Assembly: GCA_963766345.1 (NCBI GenBank)
Contig: CAVXZL010000008.1
Location: 372,001 to 436,000, forward strand
From: DASVFB01 sp963766345
Lineage (GTDB): Bacteria; Actinomycetota; Thermoleophilia; Gaiellales; Gaiellaceae
Reading direction: 5' to 3'
Length of the DNA: 64,000 bases
Below the pieces are notes generated by a model. It was not told the origin of the DNA. It searched no databases and was given only the letters and a program-made list of their open reading frames with translations. This document shows positions 24,329-32,477 of this stretch, in pieces. How positions within the stretch are numbered: position 1 is the stretch's first letter; each line of letters starts with the position of its first letter. The position numbers and the translations under genes are program-made.

Positions 24329-25255
24329 CCTTAGTAGCGCGGTCGATCTCTACCTCGGGGAGCTCGCGCGCCGTGGTCGGACGATCGATACTCAGAGGAC
24401 GTACCAGCGGCATCTGTTCGCGTTCATTGATTCGGTCGGGGAGACGCCGCTCGATGCGATCGACAAGAACGACTGCGGCGCTTTCTCGATCGCTGGCGCG
24501 GATCGGCTGCAAACACCCAGAACATTCCGATCAGCGCCATGCGAGGGTTGTTCGAGTTCCTGATCGATGAGGGCGAGATAACGGCTAGCCCTATGGCGAG
24601 AATCCCGCGAAGGCCGCGAAAGCGTGCGGAGGACCTGGCGGTCGTCACGGTCTCGGCCGACGACGTAGAGCGCATGTTCGATTGCTGCGAGGACTGGCAG
24701 GAGGTTCTTTGCCTCTCGGTGCTCGCGTACTCCGGAGCTCGTCGTCGTGCGGTGTCTCAACTTCGGTGGCGCGACGTCGATCTGTCGAAGGCGACCGTGC
24801 GGTTCTACGAAAAGGGCGGCAAGGTTGCGGTCAAACCGATCCCCGACGAGCTCCTGGCGATCCTGCGCGCGGCCGCGCAAAGCGGCGAGGTCGAGACTGC
24901 GGAGGACGCCTACGTCGTTCCGAACCGGCGCAAGGCGAGTGTGCGGCGCGTGGAGCGGAGCGACAAGGTGATCTGGGAAACGGTCAAGCGCGTGGCTCGA
25001 CGTGCCGGTGTGCATGCGCACGTTCACGCGATCCGGGCTGCGTTCGCTGTTCGCTTCCTGGAAACGCATCCGGGCGATCTGGAGGCGCTGCAGCCGCTCA
25101 TGGGGCACAACCGTTTGGAGACGACGGCGGTCTACCTACGACGGCTGAATCGGGTGAAGGCGATGGTGCGCGTGCGGGATCTCTCCTGGCGCTCCGTGTT
25201 TCCTCCGGAAGCTGTAGAGGCGCATACGGGATTCGAACCCGTGCCGCCGCCGTGA
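24306..25255 (+). pseudogene. tyrosine-recombinase integrase, single-base frameshift
   Basis: The N-terminal SAM-like domain (SSAVDLYLGELARRGRTIDT) is in one frame to about 24473. The rest is in the next frame (LRRFLDRWRGSAANTQNIPI, then the core and catalytic domain). One missing base near 24473 explains the shift. All catalytic residues are there: Arg in YSGARRRAV, Lys in YEKGGKVAV, H-x-x-R in VHAIRAAF, His in LMGHNR and Tyr in TTAVYLRR. The repaired protein would be about 316 residues. The C-terminus (HTGFEPVPPP) is read across tRNA-Glu in antisense. A catalytic-domain-only product starting at ATG 24539 is conceivable. Confidence 0.8.
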
Positions 25256-25290
25256 GAGGGCGGTGTCCTAGGCCACTAGACGAATGCGCC
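25218..25290 (-). tRNA. tRNA-Glu (anticodon CTC)
   Basis: On the minus strand the acceptor stem GGCGCAT pairs with ATGCGCC, the anticodon stem CCGCC pairs with GGCGG around CTCTCAC (anticodon CTC), and the T arm is ACGGG-TTCGAAT-CCCGT. No CCA is encoded. Its 3' 22 bp are duplicated at 19850-19871, marking it as the integration target of the element on its 3' side. The integrase stop codon falls within the anticodon positions. Confidence 0.93.
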
Positions 25291-25326
25291 CGGCGGCGGG
25301 CATTGTAGCCACCGCGCGCGACCGGT

Positions 25327-26841
25327 CTACGCGGTGAGCTCGGAGACGAGCGGGCCCGTGTCGAGCGGCTCGAACCCGAGGCGGCCGGCGATCTCCTCGC
25401 TCGACGGGCGCGTGCCCTCGAAGAAGAGCGCGCGCAGGCGGTCGCCGGTCTCGGCGTTCCGCCACCAGTCCTCGCCGAGCTCGCGCCGCAGGAACGCGCG
25501 GAGCTGCGCCGAGCGGATCCACGCGCGCAGGTAGTCCGCCGAGTAGAAGCCGGCATCCATGTCCGACAGATAGCCGTCCTCGCGGTAGCGGAGGCCGACG
25601 GCGCTCGTGAGCCGGTCCGCATACCCGTCCGGCTTCGCGCCGACGTCGTTGTACCGGGACCAGAAGTCGAGCTCGTACTGCAGCTTCGCCACGTAGCGGC
25701 GGAAGAGCAGCGTCTCGAAGAAGTGCGTCGCCTCCGCGTTCCCCGCGGCCACTTCGTCGCTCAACCCGAAATACGCGGCGTGCCACGCGGGCTCGCGCGT
25801 GATCGCCTCGAGGATGTACGAGTAGATCTCCGTCAGCGCATGGTCGCGGGCGAGCCGGCGGAACGCGTACGGCAGCGACGGGTCGCACCCGGCGAAGTGC
25901 AGTGCGTGACCGGCCTCGTGGAGGAACGCCTGGTAGTCGTGCAGGCCGCCCTGCGCGCGAGTGATCAGGTGCACGACCTTCGGCGGGTCGGAGGCGATCA
26001 CGCACGCCCGCGGCGACTTCTGCGGGCGGTCGTCGAGGTCGAGGCGGATGTTCTCGTCGTTCTCCATGTCGAAGCCGAGGTTGCGCAGCGTGTCCATGCA
26101 GATCTCGACGCTCCGTTCCTTCGTGTACGTCGACTGGAGCGGCGAGAGGCGACGCATGTACCCGCTGTGGAACGACGCCGGGACGTCGTCGCGATCGGTT
26201 CCGAGGAGCCGGTCGAACCACCGACGGCGCAGCTCGGCCCAGCGCTCGTCGACGGCGGCGCTCGCCGCGGCGAGCGTCTGCTCGAGCTCGCGCAGCGACA
26301 CCTGCTTCTCCTCCTCGTTGCGCGCGACGTTCTCGCGCTCCCCGGTCAGCTCCGCCTCGAGCGCCTCGCCCTTGGCCTGCAGCTCCGCGCGTGCCTCGTT
26401 GAACGTCGCCGACACGTCCGCCTGCAACGCGCCGAGCTCCGCGCGGTCGGCGTACGAGTCGAGCACGGCGAGCTTCGCCTGCGCACTCCGCAGCGGCATC
26501 TCCTCGCCCTTCCACGTGACGCGCGCGGCGAGGACCTTGTTCTGGAACTCGTCCTCTGCCTCGGCGAGCTCAGCGGCGGCGAGACCTCCTTCGCACGTCT
26601 TGCGGAGGCGGTAGAGCCGCTCGCGCTCGTCGCCGTCCGGGGCCTGCTCCTCGCACTCGCGGAGGGAGGCGAGCTGCGCGCGCGAGAAGAGGTCGTCGTA
26701 CCGGGCGACGATCGCCGCCTGCTCCGAAGTCTCCTTCTCCCCCACGCGGACCGCGCGGCCTTCCTCGGAACGCTCGTAGAGGTATTTCTGCAGCCGCTCC
26801 TCGTACTCGGCCGGGCTCCGCACTGTCTCGGTGAGGCTCAT
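25327..26841 (-). CDS. HExxH zinc metallopeptidase, M3-like
   Basis: The 504-residue protein has the zinc motif FLHEAGHALHF and, about 25 residues later, LTEIYSYILEAI supplying a likely third ligand Glu; this spacing is that of M3-like gluzincins. A long charged helical N-terminal half (ELQAKGEALEAELTGERENV, ERWAELRRRWFDRLLG) precedes the catalytic domain. No signal peptide is present, so it is cytosolic. The M3 oligopeptidases are larger (about 600 residues), so this is a divergent group. ATG 26841 was chosen because the conserved SLTETVRSPAEYEERL region begins there. Confidence 0.75.
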   Translation of the reverse strand: MSLTETVRSPAEYEERLQKYLYERSEEGRAVRVGEKETSEQAAIVARYDDLFSRAQLASLRECEEQAPDGDERERLYRLRKTCEGGLAAAELAEAEDEFQNKVLAARVTWKGEEMPLRSAQAKLAVLDSYADRAELGALQADVSATFNEARAELQAKGEALEAELTGERENVARNEEEKQVSLRELEQTLAAASAAVDERWAELRRRWFDRLLGTDRDDVPASFHSGYMRRLSPLQSTYTKERSVEICMDTLRNLGFDMENDENIRLDLDDRPQKSPRACVIASDPPKVVHLITRAQGGLHDYQAFLHEAGHALHFAGCDPSLPYAFRRLARDHALTEIYSYILEAITREPAWHAAYFGLSDEVAAGNAEATHFFETLLFRRYVAKLQYELDFWSRYNDVGAKPDGYADRLTSAVGLRYREDGYLSDMDAGFYSADYLRAWIRSAQLRAFLRRELGEDWWRNAETGDRLRALFFEGTRPSSEEIAGRLGFEPLDTGPLVSELTA

Positions 26842-26926
26842 CGTGGTAAATCTACAACGGGCTATGATCGAGCGGCCAGTGAGGCAGACGCTGAGCACCG
26901 GGTCGCCGCGTATCTACGCGGCAGCG

Positions 26927-27448
26927 ATGGGTGGACTCTGGATCGACCTGGAGCTGACGCTGGCCAGGCTCGACGCGCTGGCGGCTGATCAGGACCGGCT
27001 GCTCGAGGATCGCAATTGTCTTCCCGGGCTTCAGTACGACCTGCATCGCGCCGCGGAGCTCGTCAGCGGCCTCACGCCTCCGGCCGGCGCGGCGGCGGTG
27101 CACGACGAGGTCGCTCAGGCGCTCGCGGAGGCGCGCGAGCTGACGGCCGAGGTGGCCGAAGCGCTTGCGTGCGGCGGCGCGGAGGCTGCGGCTCCGCTCG
27201 TGTGGGAATGGCGCGGCGTCCTCTTCCGCGTGCGCTTCGCACGCCGCAGGCTCGAGCGGCCGCGGCTCCAGCCCGCACCCGTGTCGCAGCCCGCGGCCGT
27301 CGGAACGACTGCCCAGCAGATCGTCGCGGCGAGCGCGGTCACGATCGGCTCGGTACTGGTGCTCGTCGCGGCGCTGCTCGGCCTCTGGCTGCTCGTCGCG
27401 CTGACGCTGACGGGCACGGTCGCGGGCTCGATCCTGCTCCGCCCGTAA
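26927..27448 (+). CDS. small protein with C-terminal membrane helix, unknown
   Basis: From ATG 26927 the product is 173 residues; ATG 26864 is an alternative, but a TATGAT at 26862-26867 looks like the -10 box of this gene and favours the later start. The first 90 residues are acidic helices (LELTLARLDALAADQDRLLE). A basic Pro-rich linker follows, and a hydrophobic C-terminal segment (ASAVTIGSVLVLVAALLGLW onward) would form one or two membrane helices. It is divergent from the metallopeptidase gene. No family is recognised. Confidence 0.6.
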   Translation: MGGLWIDLELTLARLDALAADQDRLLEDRNCLPGLQYDLHRAAELVSGLTPPAGAAAVHDEVAQALAEARELTAEVAEALACGGAEAAAPLVWEWRGVLFRVRFARRRLERPRLQPAPVSQPAAVGTTAQQIVAASAVTIGSVLVLVAALLGLWLLVALTLTGTVAGSILLRP

Positions 27449-27618
27449 CGATCGCACCGGTCTTCGCGTTTACAACAAGTAACCCGGACCGAGAGAGGTG
27501 AGCACCGCGGCTTCCGAGCGTAAGAAACCAAGGCGCGTGTTGCCGCCAACACCCTCCGCCTCGTTCCGCAGGCGGGCATGGCTGCAATTCCAGCGTGCGC
27601 TCGACCCCCTCGCGCCGC

Positions 27619-28875
27619 CTAGGCCTCTGCGTCCCCCGCCGCGCGGTTCAGACGCCTGAGGGACTCCTCGCGGCCGAGGAGCTCGAGGCTCTCGAACAGG
27701 CCGGGCGAGACCTTCGAGCCGGTCACGGCCATGCGGATCGGCGTGAAGGCCTGGCCCGGCTTCATGCCGAGCTCCTCCGCGAGAGCGCGAAGCGCCGCTT
27801 CGATCGAGGCGACCTCCCACGTCTCGAGCCTTGCCAGGACGTCGCGTGCGCGTGAGATGACGGCCGGGTCGAGCACCGACGGGTCTTCCGGCTCGACGTC
27901 GTCGCGGAAGTAGAAGTTCGCCCAGCGCGGGAACTCGCCGAGGCGCGTGAGCTTCTCCTGCACGAGCGGCGCGATCCGGCGCACCTTCTCCGCGTCCCAG
28001 CCCGGGCCCAGGTATTCGACGAGGGCGTCCGCGTACTCCTCGGGCGAGAGCGCGCGGAGGTAGACGCCGTTCATCCAGTCGAGCTTCTTGTAGTCGAACG
28101 CCGCGGGGCTCGACAGGACACGATCGAACGAGAAGCGCTCGATCAGCTCGTCGCGCGACATGATCGTCGTCCTGTCGTCGTAGCTCCAGCCGAGCAGCGC
28201 GAGGAAGTTCATCAGCGCGGGCGCGTAGTAGCCCATGTCGTGGAACTCGTCGAGCGACTGCGCGCCGTGCCGCTTGGACAGCTTCTTGCCGTCGTCGCCG
28301 GCGACGTCGGGCATGTGCCCGTACAGCGGTGGCTCGGCGCCGAGCGCGCACAGGATGTTGATTTGCTTCGGCGTGTTCGAGATGTGGTCGCGGCCGCGGA
28401 TGACGTGCGTGATGCCGTCGAGCCAGTCCTCGACCGGCGACGCGAAGTTGTAGGTCGGGCGGCCGTCCGAGCGAACGATCACGAGGTCGTCGAGCACCTC
28501 GTTCGGCACCTCGACGTCGCCGAGGACGAGGTCTTCGTACGCCGTCGTCCCGTCGTCGGGCATGCGAAAGCGGATCGCGCCCTCGTCCTCGTACGCGTGG
28601 CCGGACTCGACGAGGCGCTGCGCCTCTTCCTGGCAGCGGTGCATGCGGTCGAGCTGGAAGCTGAGCGCGTCCCAGTCGAGGCCGAGCCACGTGAGCGAGC
28701 GCTGGATCTGCTCGGTCGCGCCCTCGACCTCGCGGTTCATGTCGGTGTTCTCGATCCGCAGGAAGCACTCGCCGCCCTGCTGGCGCGCGAACAGCCAGTT
28801 GAAGATGAACGTACGCGCGGTGCCGACGTGGAGAAAGCCGGTCGGCGACGGCGCCATGCGAACCCTCACGGACAT
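27619..28875 (-). CDS. gltX: glutamyl-tRNA synthetase
   Basis: The 418-residue class I synthetase has the HIGH-type motif HVGT in MAPSPTGFLHVGTARTF and KLSKR as its KMSKS motif. It attaches Glu to tRNA-Glu (and to tRNA-Gln where a GatCAB route exists). It is shorter than the usual 470-490 residues; the anticodon-binding C-terminal region is compact. It is divergent from nfo, with a 52-bp gap containing a palindromic repeat. A tRNA-Glu gene lies 2.3 kb away. Confidence 0.95.
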   Translation of the reverse strand: MSVRVRMAPSPTGFLHVGTARTFIFNWLFARQQGGECFLRIENTDMNREVEGATEQIQRSLTWLGLDWDALSFQLDRMHRCQEEAQRLVESGHAYEDEGAIRFRMPDDGTTAYEDLVLGDVEVPNEVLDDLVIVRSDGRPTYNFASPVEDWLDGITHVIRGRDHISNTPKQINILCALGAEPPLYGHMPDVAGDDGKKLSKRHGAQSLDEFHDMGYYAPALMNFLALLGWSYDDRTTIMSRDELIERFSFDRVLSSPAAFDYKKLDWMNGVYLRALSPEEYADALVEYLGPGWDAEKVRRIAPLVQEKLTRLGEFPRWANFYFRDDVEPEDPSVLDPAVISRARDVLARLETWEVASIEAALRALAEELGMKPGQAFTPIRMAVTGSKVSPGLFESLELLGREESLRRLNRAAGDAEA

Positions 28876-28883
28876 GCGGGCAT

Positions 28884-28908
28884 TGTCCCAGGGACTGTCC
28901 CCGGGACA
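28884..28908. repeat. tandem GTCCC/GGGAC palindromes between gltX and nfo
   Basis: Two TGTCCC-N-GGGAC palindromes stand head to tail in the 52-bp divergent gap. They resemble the repeat at 2558-2684. It could be a shared operator for the two genes or a repeat family member. Confidence 0.5.
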
Positions 28909-28927
28909 GCGCCGATAACGTCACAGG

Positions 28928-29797
28928 GTGTTCTTCGGCGGTCACATCTCCGCGTCCGGCGGCATCCACACGACGCTCGATCGCGCCGAGGCGATGCGCG
29001 CCGACGCGGTGCAGCTGTTCACGCAGAGCCCGCGCATGTGGCGGCCGACGAACCACGATCCCGCCAACTTCGAGACGTTCAAGCGGCGCAGGCAGGAGCT
29101 CGGCATCGCGGAGGGCGGCGTGCTCGCGCACGCGCTCTATCTCGTCAACCTCGCCGCGACGGACAGGGAGATCCGCAAGAAGTCCGGCGCCGCGTTGCAG
29201 AACACGATGGAGGTCGCCTGCGCGATCGACGCGGACGGCGTCGTGTTCCACGTCGGCTCGCACCTCGGCGCCGGGCTCAAGGCGGGCATGAAGCGCTGCG
29301 TGCCCGCGATCAAGAAGGCGCTCGAGCTCTGCAGCGACACGACATGGCTGCTGATGGAGGACTCGGCCGGCGCCGGCGGCACGATCGGACGCTCGGTCGA
29401 CGAGCTCGCGCAGCTCTTCGACGCGTGCGACGGACACGAGCGCCTCGGCGTCTGCCTCGACACGTGTCACCTGTTCGTCTCCGGCGTCGACATCACGAAG
29501 CGCGACGTCGTCGACGAGCTGCTCGAGGAGCTCGACGAGACGATCGGCCTCGACCGCCTGCGCGCGCTGCACGTCAACGACGCGCGGGACCCGCTCGGCT
29601 CGAACCGCGACCGCCACGCGAACATTGGCGAGGGCGTGATCGGCAGCAAGCTCGGCGTGTTCCTCTCGCATCCGAAGCTCCAGGGGCTCCCCGCGTTCCT
29701 CGAGGTGCCCGGCGCGGAAGACCACGGCCCCGACGCGCAGCAACTCAGGAAGGTCCGCAGCCTCCACAAGCGCTGGTGCAGAACTACCGCTGGCTGA
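28928..29797 (+). CDS. nfo: endonuclease IV (apurinic/apyrimidinic endonuclease)
   Basis: The 289-residue TIM-barrel protein starts at GTG with FFGGHISASGGIHTTLDRA, the typical N-terminus. Zinc ligands are visible in VVFHVGSHLGAG, LLMEDSAGAG, GVCLDTCHLFVSGVD, LHVNDARDPLGSNRDRHANIGEG and FLEVPG, in family order. It cuts DNA 5' to abasic sites in base-excision repair. The MFS gene starts inside its last 22 nt, so the two are co-transcribed. Confidence 0.95.
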   Translation: MFFGGHISASGGIHTTLDRAEAMRADAVQLFTQSPRMWRPTNHDPANFETFKRRRQELGIAEGGVLAHALYLVNLAATDREIRKKSGAALQNTMEVACAIDADGVVFHVGSHLGAGLKAGMKRCVPAIKKALELCSDTTWLLMEDSAGAGGTIGRSVDELAQLFDACDGHERLGVCLDTCHLFVSGVDITKRDVVDELLEELDETIGLDRLRALHVNDARDPLGSNRDRHANIGEGVIGSKLGVFLSHPKLQGLPAFLEVPGAEDHGPDAQQLRKVRSLHKRWCRTTAG

Positions 29798-30927
29798 TCC
29801 TGGCCGCGGGGACGCTCGCGTCGACGAGCCTGTCCGCGGTGCAGATCGGCATCAGCGCGATCGCGCCCGCGATCCGCTCGGACTACGGCCTGAGCCTCGC
29901 GCAGATGGGCGTCGTCCTGGCGGCGACGAACATCGGCATGACGCTGACGCTCCTTCCCTGGGGCATCGTGAGCGACCGCATCGGAGAGCGGCTGTCGATC
30001 GTGATCGGCCTCACCGGCGCCGCGTTCGCGCTCGCGACCGCAGCCGAGACCACCGGCTTCGCGTCGCTCATCGGCGCGCTCGCCGCGGCCGGTGCACTCG
30101 GCGCTGCCGTGAACTCTGCGAGCGGGCGCGCGGTCATGCACTGGTTCGCGCCGACGGAACGTGGGCTCGCGCTCGGGATCCGCCAGGCGGCGATCCCGCT
30201 TGGCGGCTTCGCGGGCGCGATCGCGTTGCCCGCACTCGTCTCGGCCGGCGGCGTACACGCGGCGTTCGTCGCGCTTGCCGCGAACGCGATCCTCTGGGCG
30301 GTGCTCGCGGGCGTCGTGCTGCGCGAGCGTCACGTCGACGAGGACATCGCGGGCGAGTTCGTGAGCCCGCTGCGAGACCTGCGGATGTGGCTGCTCTGCT
30401 CGGCGAGCGCGTTCGTGCTCGCGGGACAGCTCGCGATCATGGCGTTCGTCGTGCTGTTCCTGCACGACGCGCGAGGCTTCTCGACATCGCACGCCGCGCT
30501 CGTGCTCGCCGCGGTGCAGGTCGGCGGCGCGGCGATGCGGATCGCGGTCGGGCGCCGCTCGGATCGCGAAGGCCGGCGCGTGCCGTTGTTCATCCGCCTC
30601 GGCACCGTGCTCGCGGTCGCGCTCGCCGCCGCGGCCGCGCTCGTCGAGGGACCGATCTTCGTGCTCGTGCCGCTGCTCGTCGTCGCGGGCGTCTTCGGGA
30701 TGAGCTGGAACGGCCTCTCGTTCACCGCAGCGGCGGAAGCCGCGGGCCCTCGGCGCAGCGGCGCGGCGATCGGCTTTCAGCAGACGGTGCTCGGCTTCGG
30801 CGGGATCGTCATCCCGATCGCGTTCGCGGCCGTCGTCGCGGGCGCGTCGTGGCGCGTCGCGTTCTTCGCCGCGGCAGCTACTGCCGCAGTCGGAGCCGCG
30901 GCGCTACGGCCGCTCGTCGACCTGTAA
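29776..30927 (+). CDS. MFS transporter
   Basis: The GTG at 29776 (383 residues) gives a protein starting MQNYRWLILAAGTLA and overlapping nfo by 22 nt. Twelve membrane helices are expected. Motif A appears as LPWGIVSDRIGERLSIVIG between helices 2 and 3, and a second, weaker copy occurs as VGRRSDREGRRVPLFI. The substrate is unknown. The pattern resembles cyanate/nitrate-type and sugar-acid MFS members. Its 3' end overlaps the convergent Cys-rich gene by 24 nt. Confidence 0.87.
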   Translation: MQNYRWLILAAGTLASTSLSAVQIGISAIAPAIRSDYGLSLAQMGVVLAATNIGMTLTLLPWGIVSDRIGERLSIVIGLTGAAFALATAAETTGFASLIGALAAAGALGAAVNSASGRAVMHWFAPTERGLALGIRQAAIPLGGFAGAIALPALVSAGGVHAAFVALAANAILWAVLAGVVLRERHVDEDIAGEFVSPLRDLRMWLLCSASAFVLAGQLAIMAFVVLFLHDARGFSTSHAALVLAAVQVGGAAMRIAVGRRSDREGRRVPLFIRLGTVLAVALAAAAALVEGPIFVLVPLLVVAGVFGMSWNGLSFTAAAEAAGPRRSGAAIGFQQTVLGFGGIVIPIAFAAVVAGASWRVAFFAAAATAAVGAAALRPLVDL

Positions 30928-31320
30928 TCGCGCGAAGACCTTGAAGGTCGGCGTGCCGACGGGCAGCTCGTTGAACTCGGGATTGACGCACCCGAGGTCG
31001 TCGAGGCGTGACTCGTAGCAGGCGTCGACACTCGTCGTGCACATCGGCAACGGATGACGCATCGCCTTGACGGCGCCGAAGCCGCTGCGCGTTCGCTCCG
31101 CTGCGGCGAGCAGGTCCACGTCGATCTCGACGTCGAACACGTTCTGCATGCAGCCGACGTAGCGGTGTCCGAACTCCTCGATCGCGTAGAGGAACGGGCA
31201 CGCCTTCTCGACGCACGCGGCCGGGTAGACGACCTTGTCGCAGTGCACCTCGCACCGCCGGCACTCGACCTCGTCCTGGGGCCGAAGCGGCAGCTCCGAG
31301 ATGTGCACGCGTGTCTCCAT
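30904..31320 (-). CDS. cysteine-rich protein, unknown function
   Basis: The 138-residue protein has nine cysteines (20, 23, 27, 36, 41, 57, 94, 101, 111). The cluster ECRRCEVHC and CVEKACPF at the N-terminus suggests a zinc or iron-sulphur site. No signal peptide or membrane segment is present. I have seen similar small proteins only as uncharacterised actinobacterial genes. It lies convergent to the MFS gene and divergent from the antiporter gene. Confidence 0.7.
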   Translation of the reverse strand: METRVHISELPLRPQDEVECRRCEVHCDKVVYPAACVEKACPFLYAIEEFGHRYVGCMQNVFDVEIDVDLLAAAERTRSGFGAVKAMRHPLPMCTTSVDACYESRLDDLGCVNPEFNELPVGTPTFKVFARLQVDERP

Positions 31321-31421
31321 GTGGCGAATTGTGGTTACCCGGTCCGACGCTCTGCAACCTTGACTATCGGTACGACAGCTGGTAACGCCGGGTGGTACCG
31401 CCGCGCGATTAGTCTTGCCGC

Positions 31422-32463
31422 GTGGCGCGAAAGCTCCTCTGGGGATCGCTCGTGCTCGCGCCCGTCACGTTCGCCGCGCGATACGTCCTGCACGCCGACG
31501 AGACGGTGCTCTTCGCCCTCGCAGCCGCGGCGCTGATCCCCCTCGCGTGGCTGATCGGAGAAGCGACCGAGCACGCGGCCGAGCACACGGGGCCGGGCAT
31601 CGGCGGCTTCCTGAACGCGAGCTTCGGCAACGCGCCGGAGCTGATCATCGCGCTCTTCGCGATCAGCAGCGGACTGCCGAACGTCGTGCGCGGCTCGCTC
31701 GCGGGAAGCGTCGTCTCGAACATCCTGCTCGTGCTCGGGCTCGCGATGCTGATCGGGCCGGACCACTCACGTCTCGACCGGCGTTCGCTCGTCCTGCAGC
31801 TCTCACTCGTGGTCTTCGCGGTGCTGCTCTTCTTCGTGCCCTCGGTGCCCGGCTTTCACGGCGACCCGGAACGGCACCTGCTCGTGCTGCTTGACGCTGC
31901 CCGTTGCGATCGTCCTGCTCGGCGTCTACGTCGGAGTGACGTTCTGGAACCTGCGGCAGCATCACGCCGCGGACAGGGAAGAAGCGGACGAGCACGCGTG
32001 GAGCTTGCGGCGCTCGCTCGTCGCGCTCGGCGCGGCGACCGCCGTCACGGCGCTGATCAGCGAGATCCTCGTCCATTCGCTCGACGCGTTCGCGAACTCG
32101 GTCGGCCTGTCGGAGTTCTTCATCTCGTTCGTGATCGTCGCGATCGTCGGCAACGCGGCGGAGCACGGCGGCGCGGTCGTGATCGCGCACCGCGGGAACC
32201 TGACGCTCGCGTCCGAGATCGCGATCTCGTCGAGCGCGCAGGTCGCGCTCTTCGTCGTCCCGGCCGTCGCGCTCCTTTCGTTCCTCGTCGGCCCCGCGCT
32301 CCCGCTCAGCTTCCGGCCGATCGAGCTGATCGCCATGGGCGGGGCCGCCGCGGGAGTGGCGTTCGCGGTGCGCGACGGGCTGTCGCGCAAATGGGAGGGC
32401 GGGCTGCTGATCGCCATCTACGGCGGCGTCGCGGTAGCAGCTTTTCTGGCCGGAGATCGTTAG
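31422..32463 (+). pseudogene. Ca2+/H+ antiporter (CaCA/CAX family), single-base frameshift
   Basis: The first half (to about 31889) reads GEATEHAAEHTGPGIGGFLNASFGNAPELIIALFA, the CAX alpha-1 repeat. The second half (from about 31891) is in the next frame and has SFVIVAIVGNAAEHGGAVVIAHR, the alpha-2 repeat. One extra base near 31890 joins them as LLVL-LTLPVAIVLLGVY. Repaired, it would be about 346 residues with 11 membrane helices and would export Ca2+ in exchange for H+. Either an inactive allele or an assembly error is possible. Confidence 0.8.
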
Positions 32464-32477
32464 GTAGCCTGGCCAGC

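Larger units (their letters stand above)
19850..25243. mobile_element. 5.4-kb integrative element in tRNA-Glu
   Basis: A 22-bp sequence identical to the 3' part of tRNA-Glu occurs at 19850-19871 and again inside the intact tRNA at 25222-25243. Between them lie a tyrosine integrase next to the tRNA, an RHH protein, a replication-initiator-like gene near the far end, and two cargo gene pairs. Integrase beside the tRNA 3' end with a copy of that end at the other border is the classic arrangement for site-specific integration. The coding GC looks lower than in the flanking genes. It resembles small integrative plasmids or phage satellites of actinobacteria. Mobility today is doubtful because the integrase is frameshifted. 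Confidence 0.7.

Noticed and set aside
24465..24480. Programmed ribosomal frameshift in the integrase
   Set aside because: No slippery heptamer or downstream pseudoknot is visible.
27449..27618. Possible RNA gene between the membrane protein and gltX
   Set aside because: Only 170 bp with no foldable tRNA or strong hairpin; nothing supportable.
27470..29767. 765-residue open frame opposite nfo and out of frame with gltX
   Set aside because: Shadow frame; both nfo and gltX are recognised in other frames over the same stretch.
28240..29775. Long N-terminal extension of the MFS gene over gltX and nfo
   Set aside because: Arg-rich shadow; the transporter begins at GTG 29776, right before its first membrane helix.
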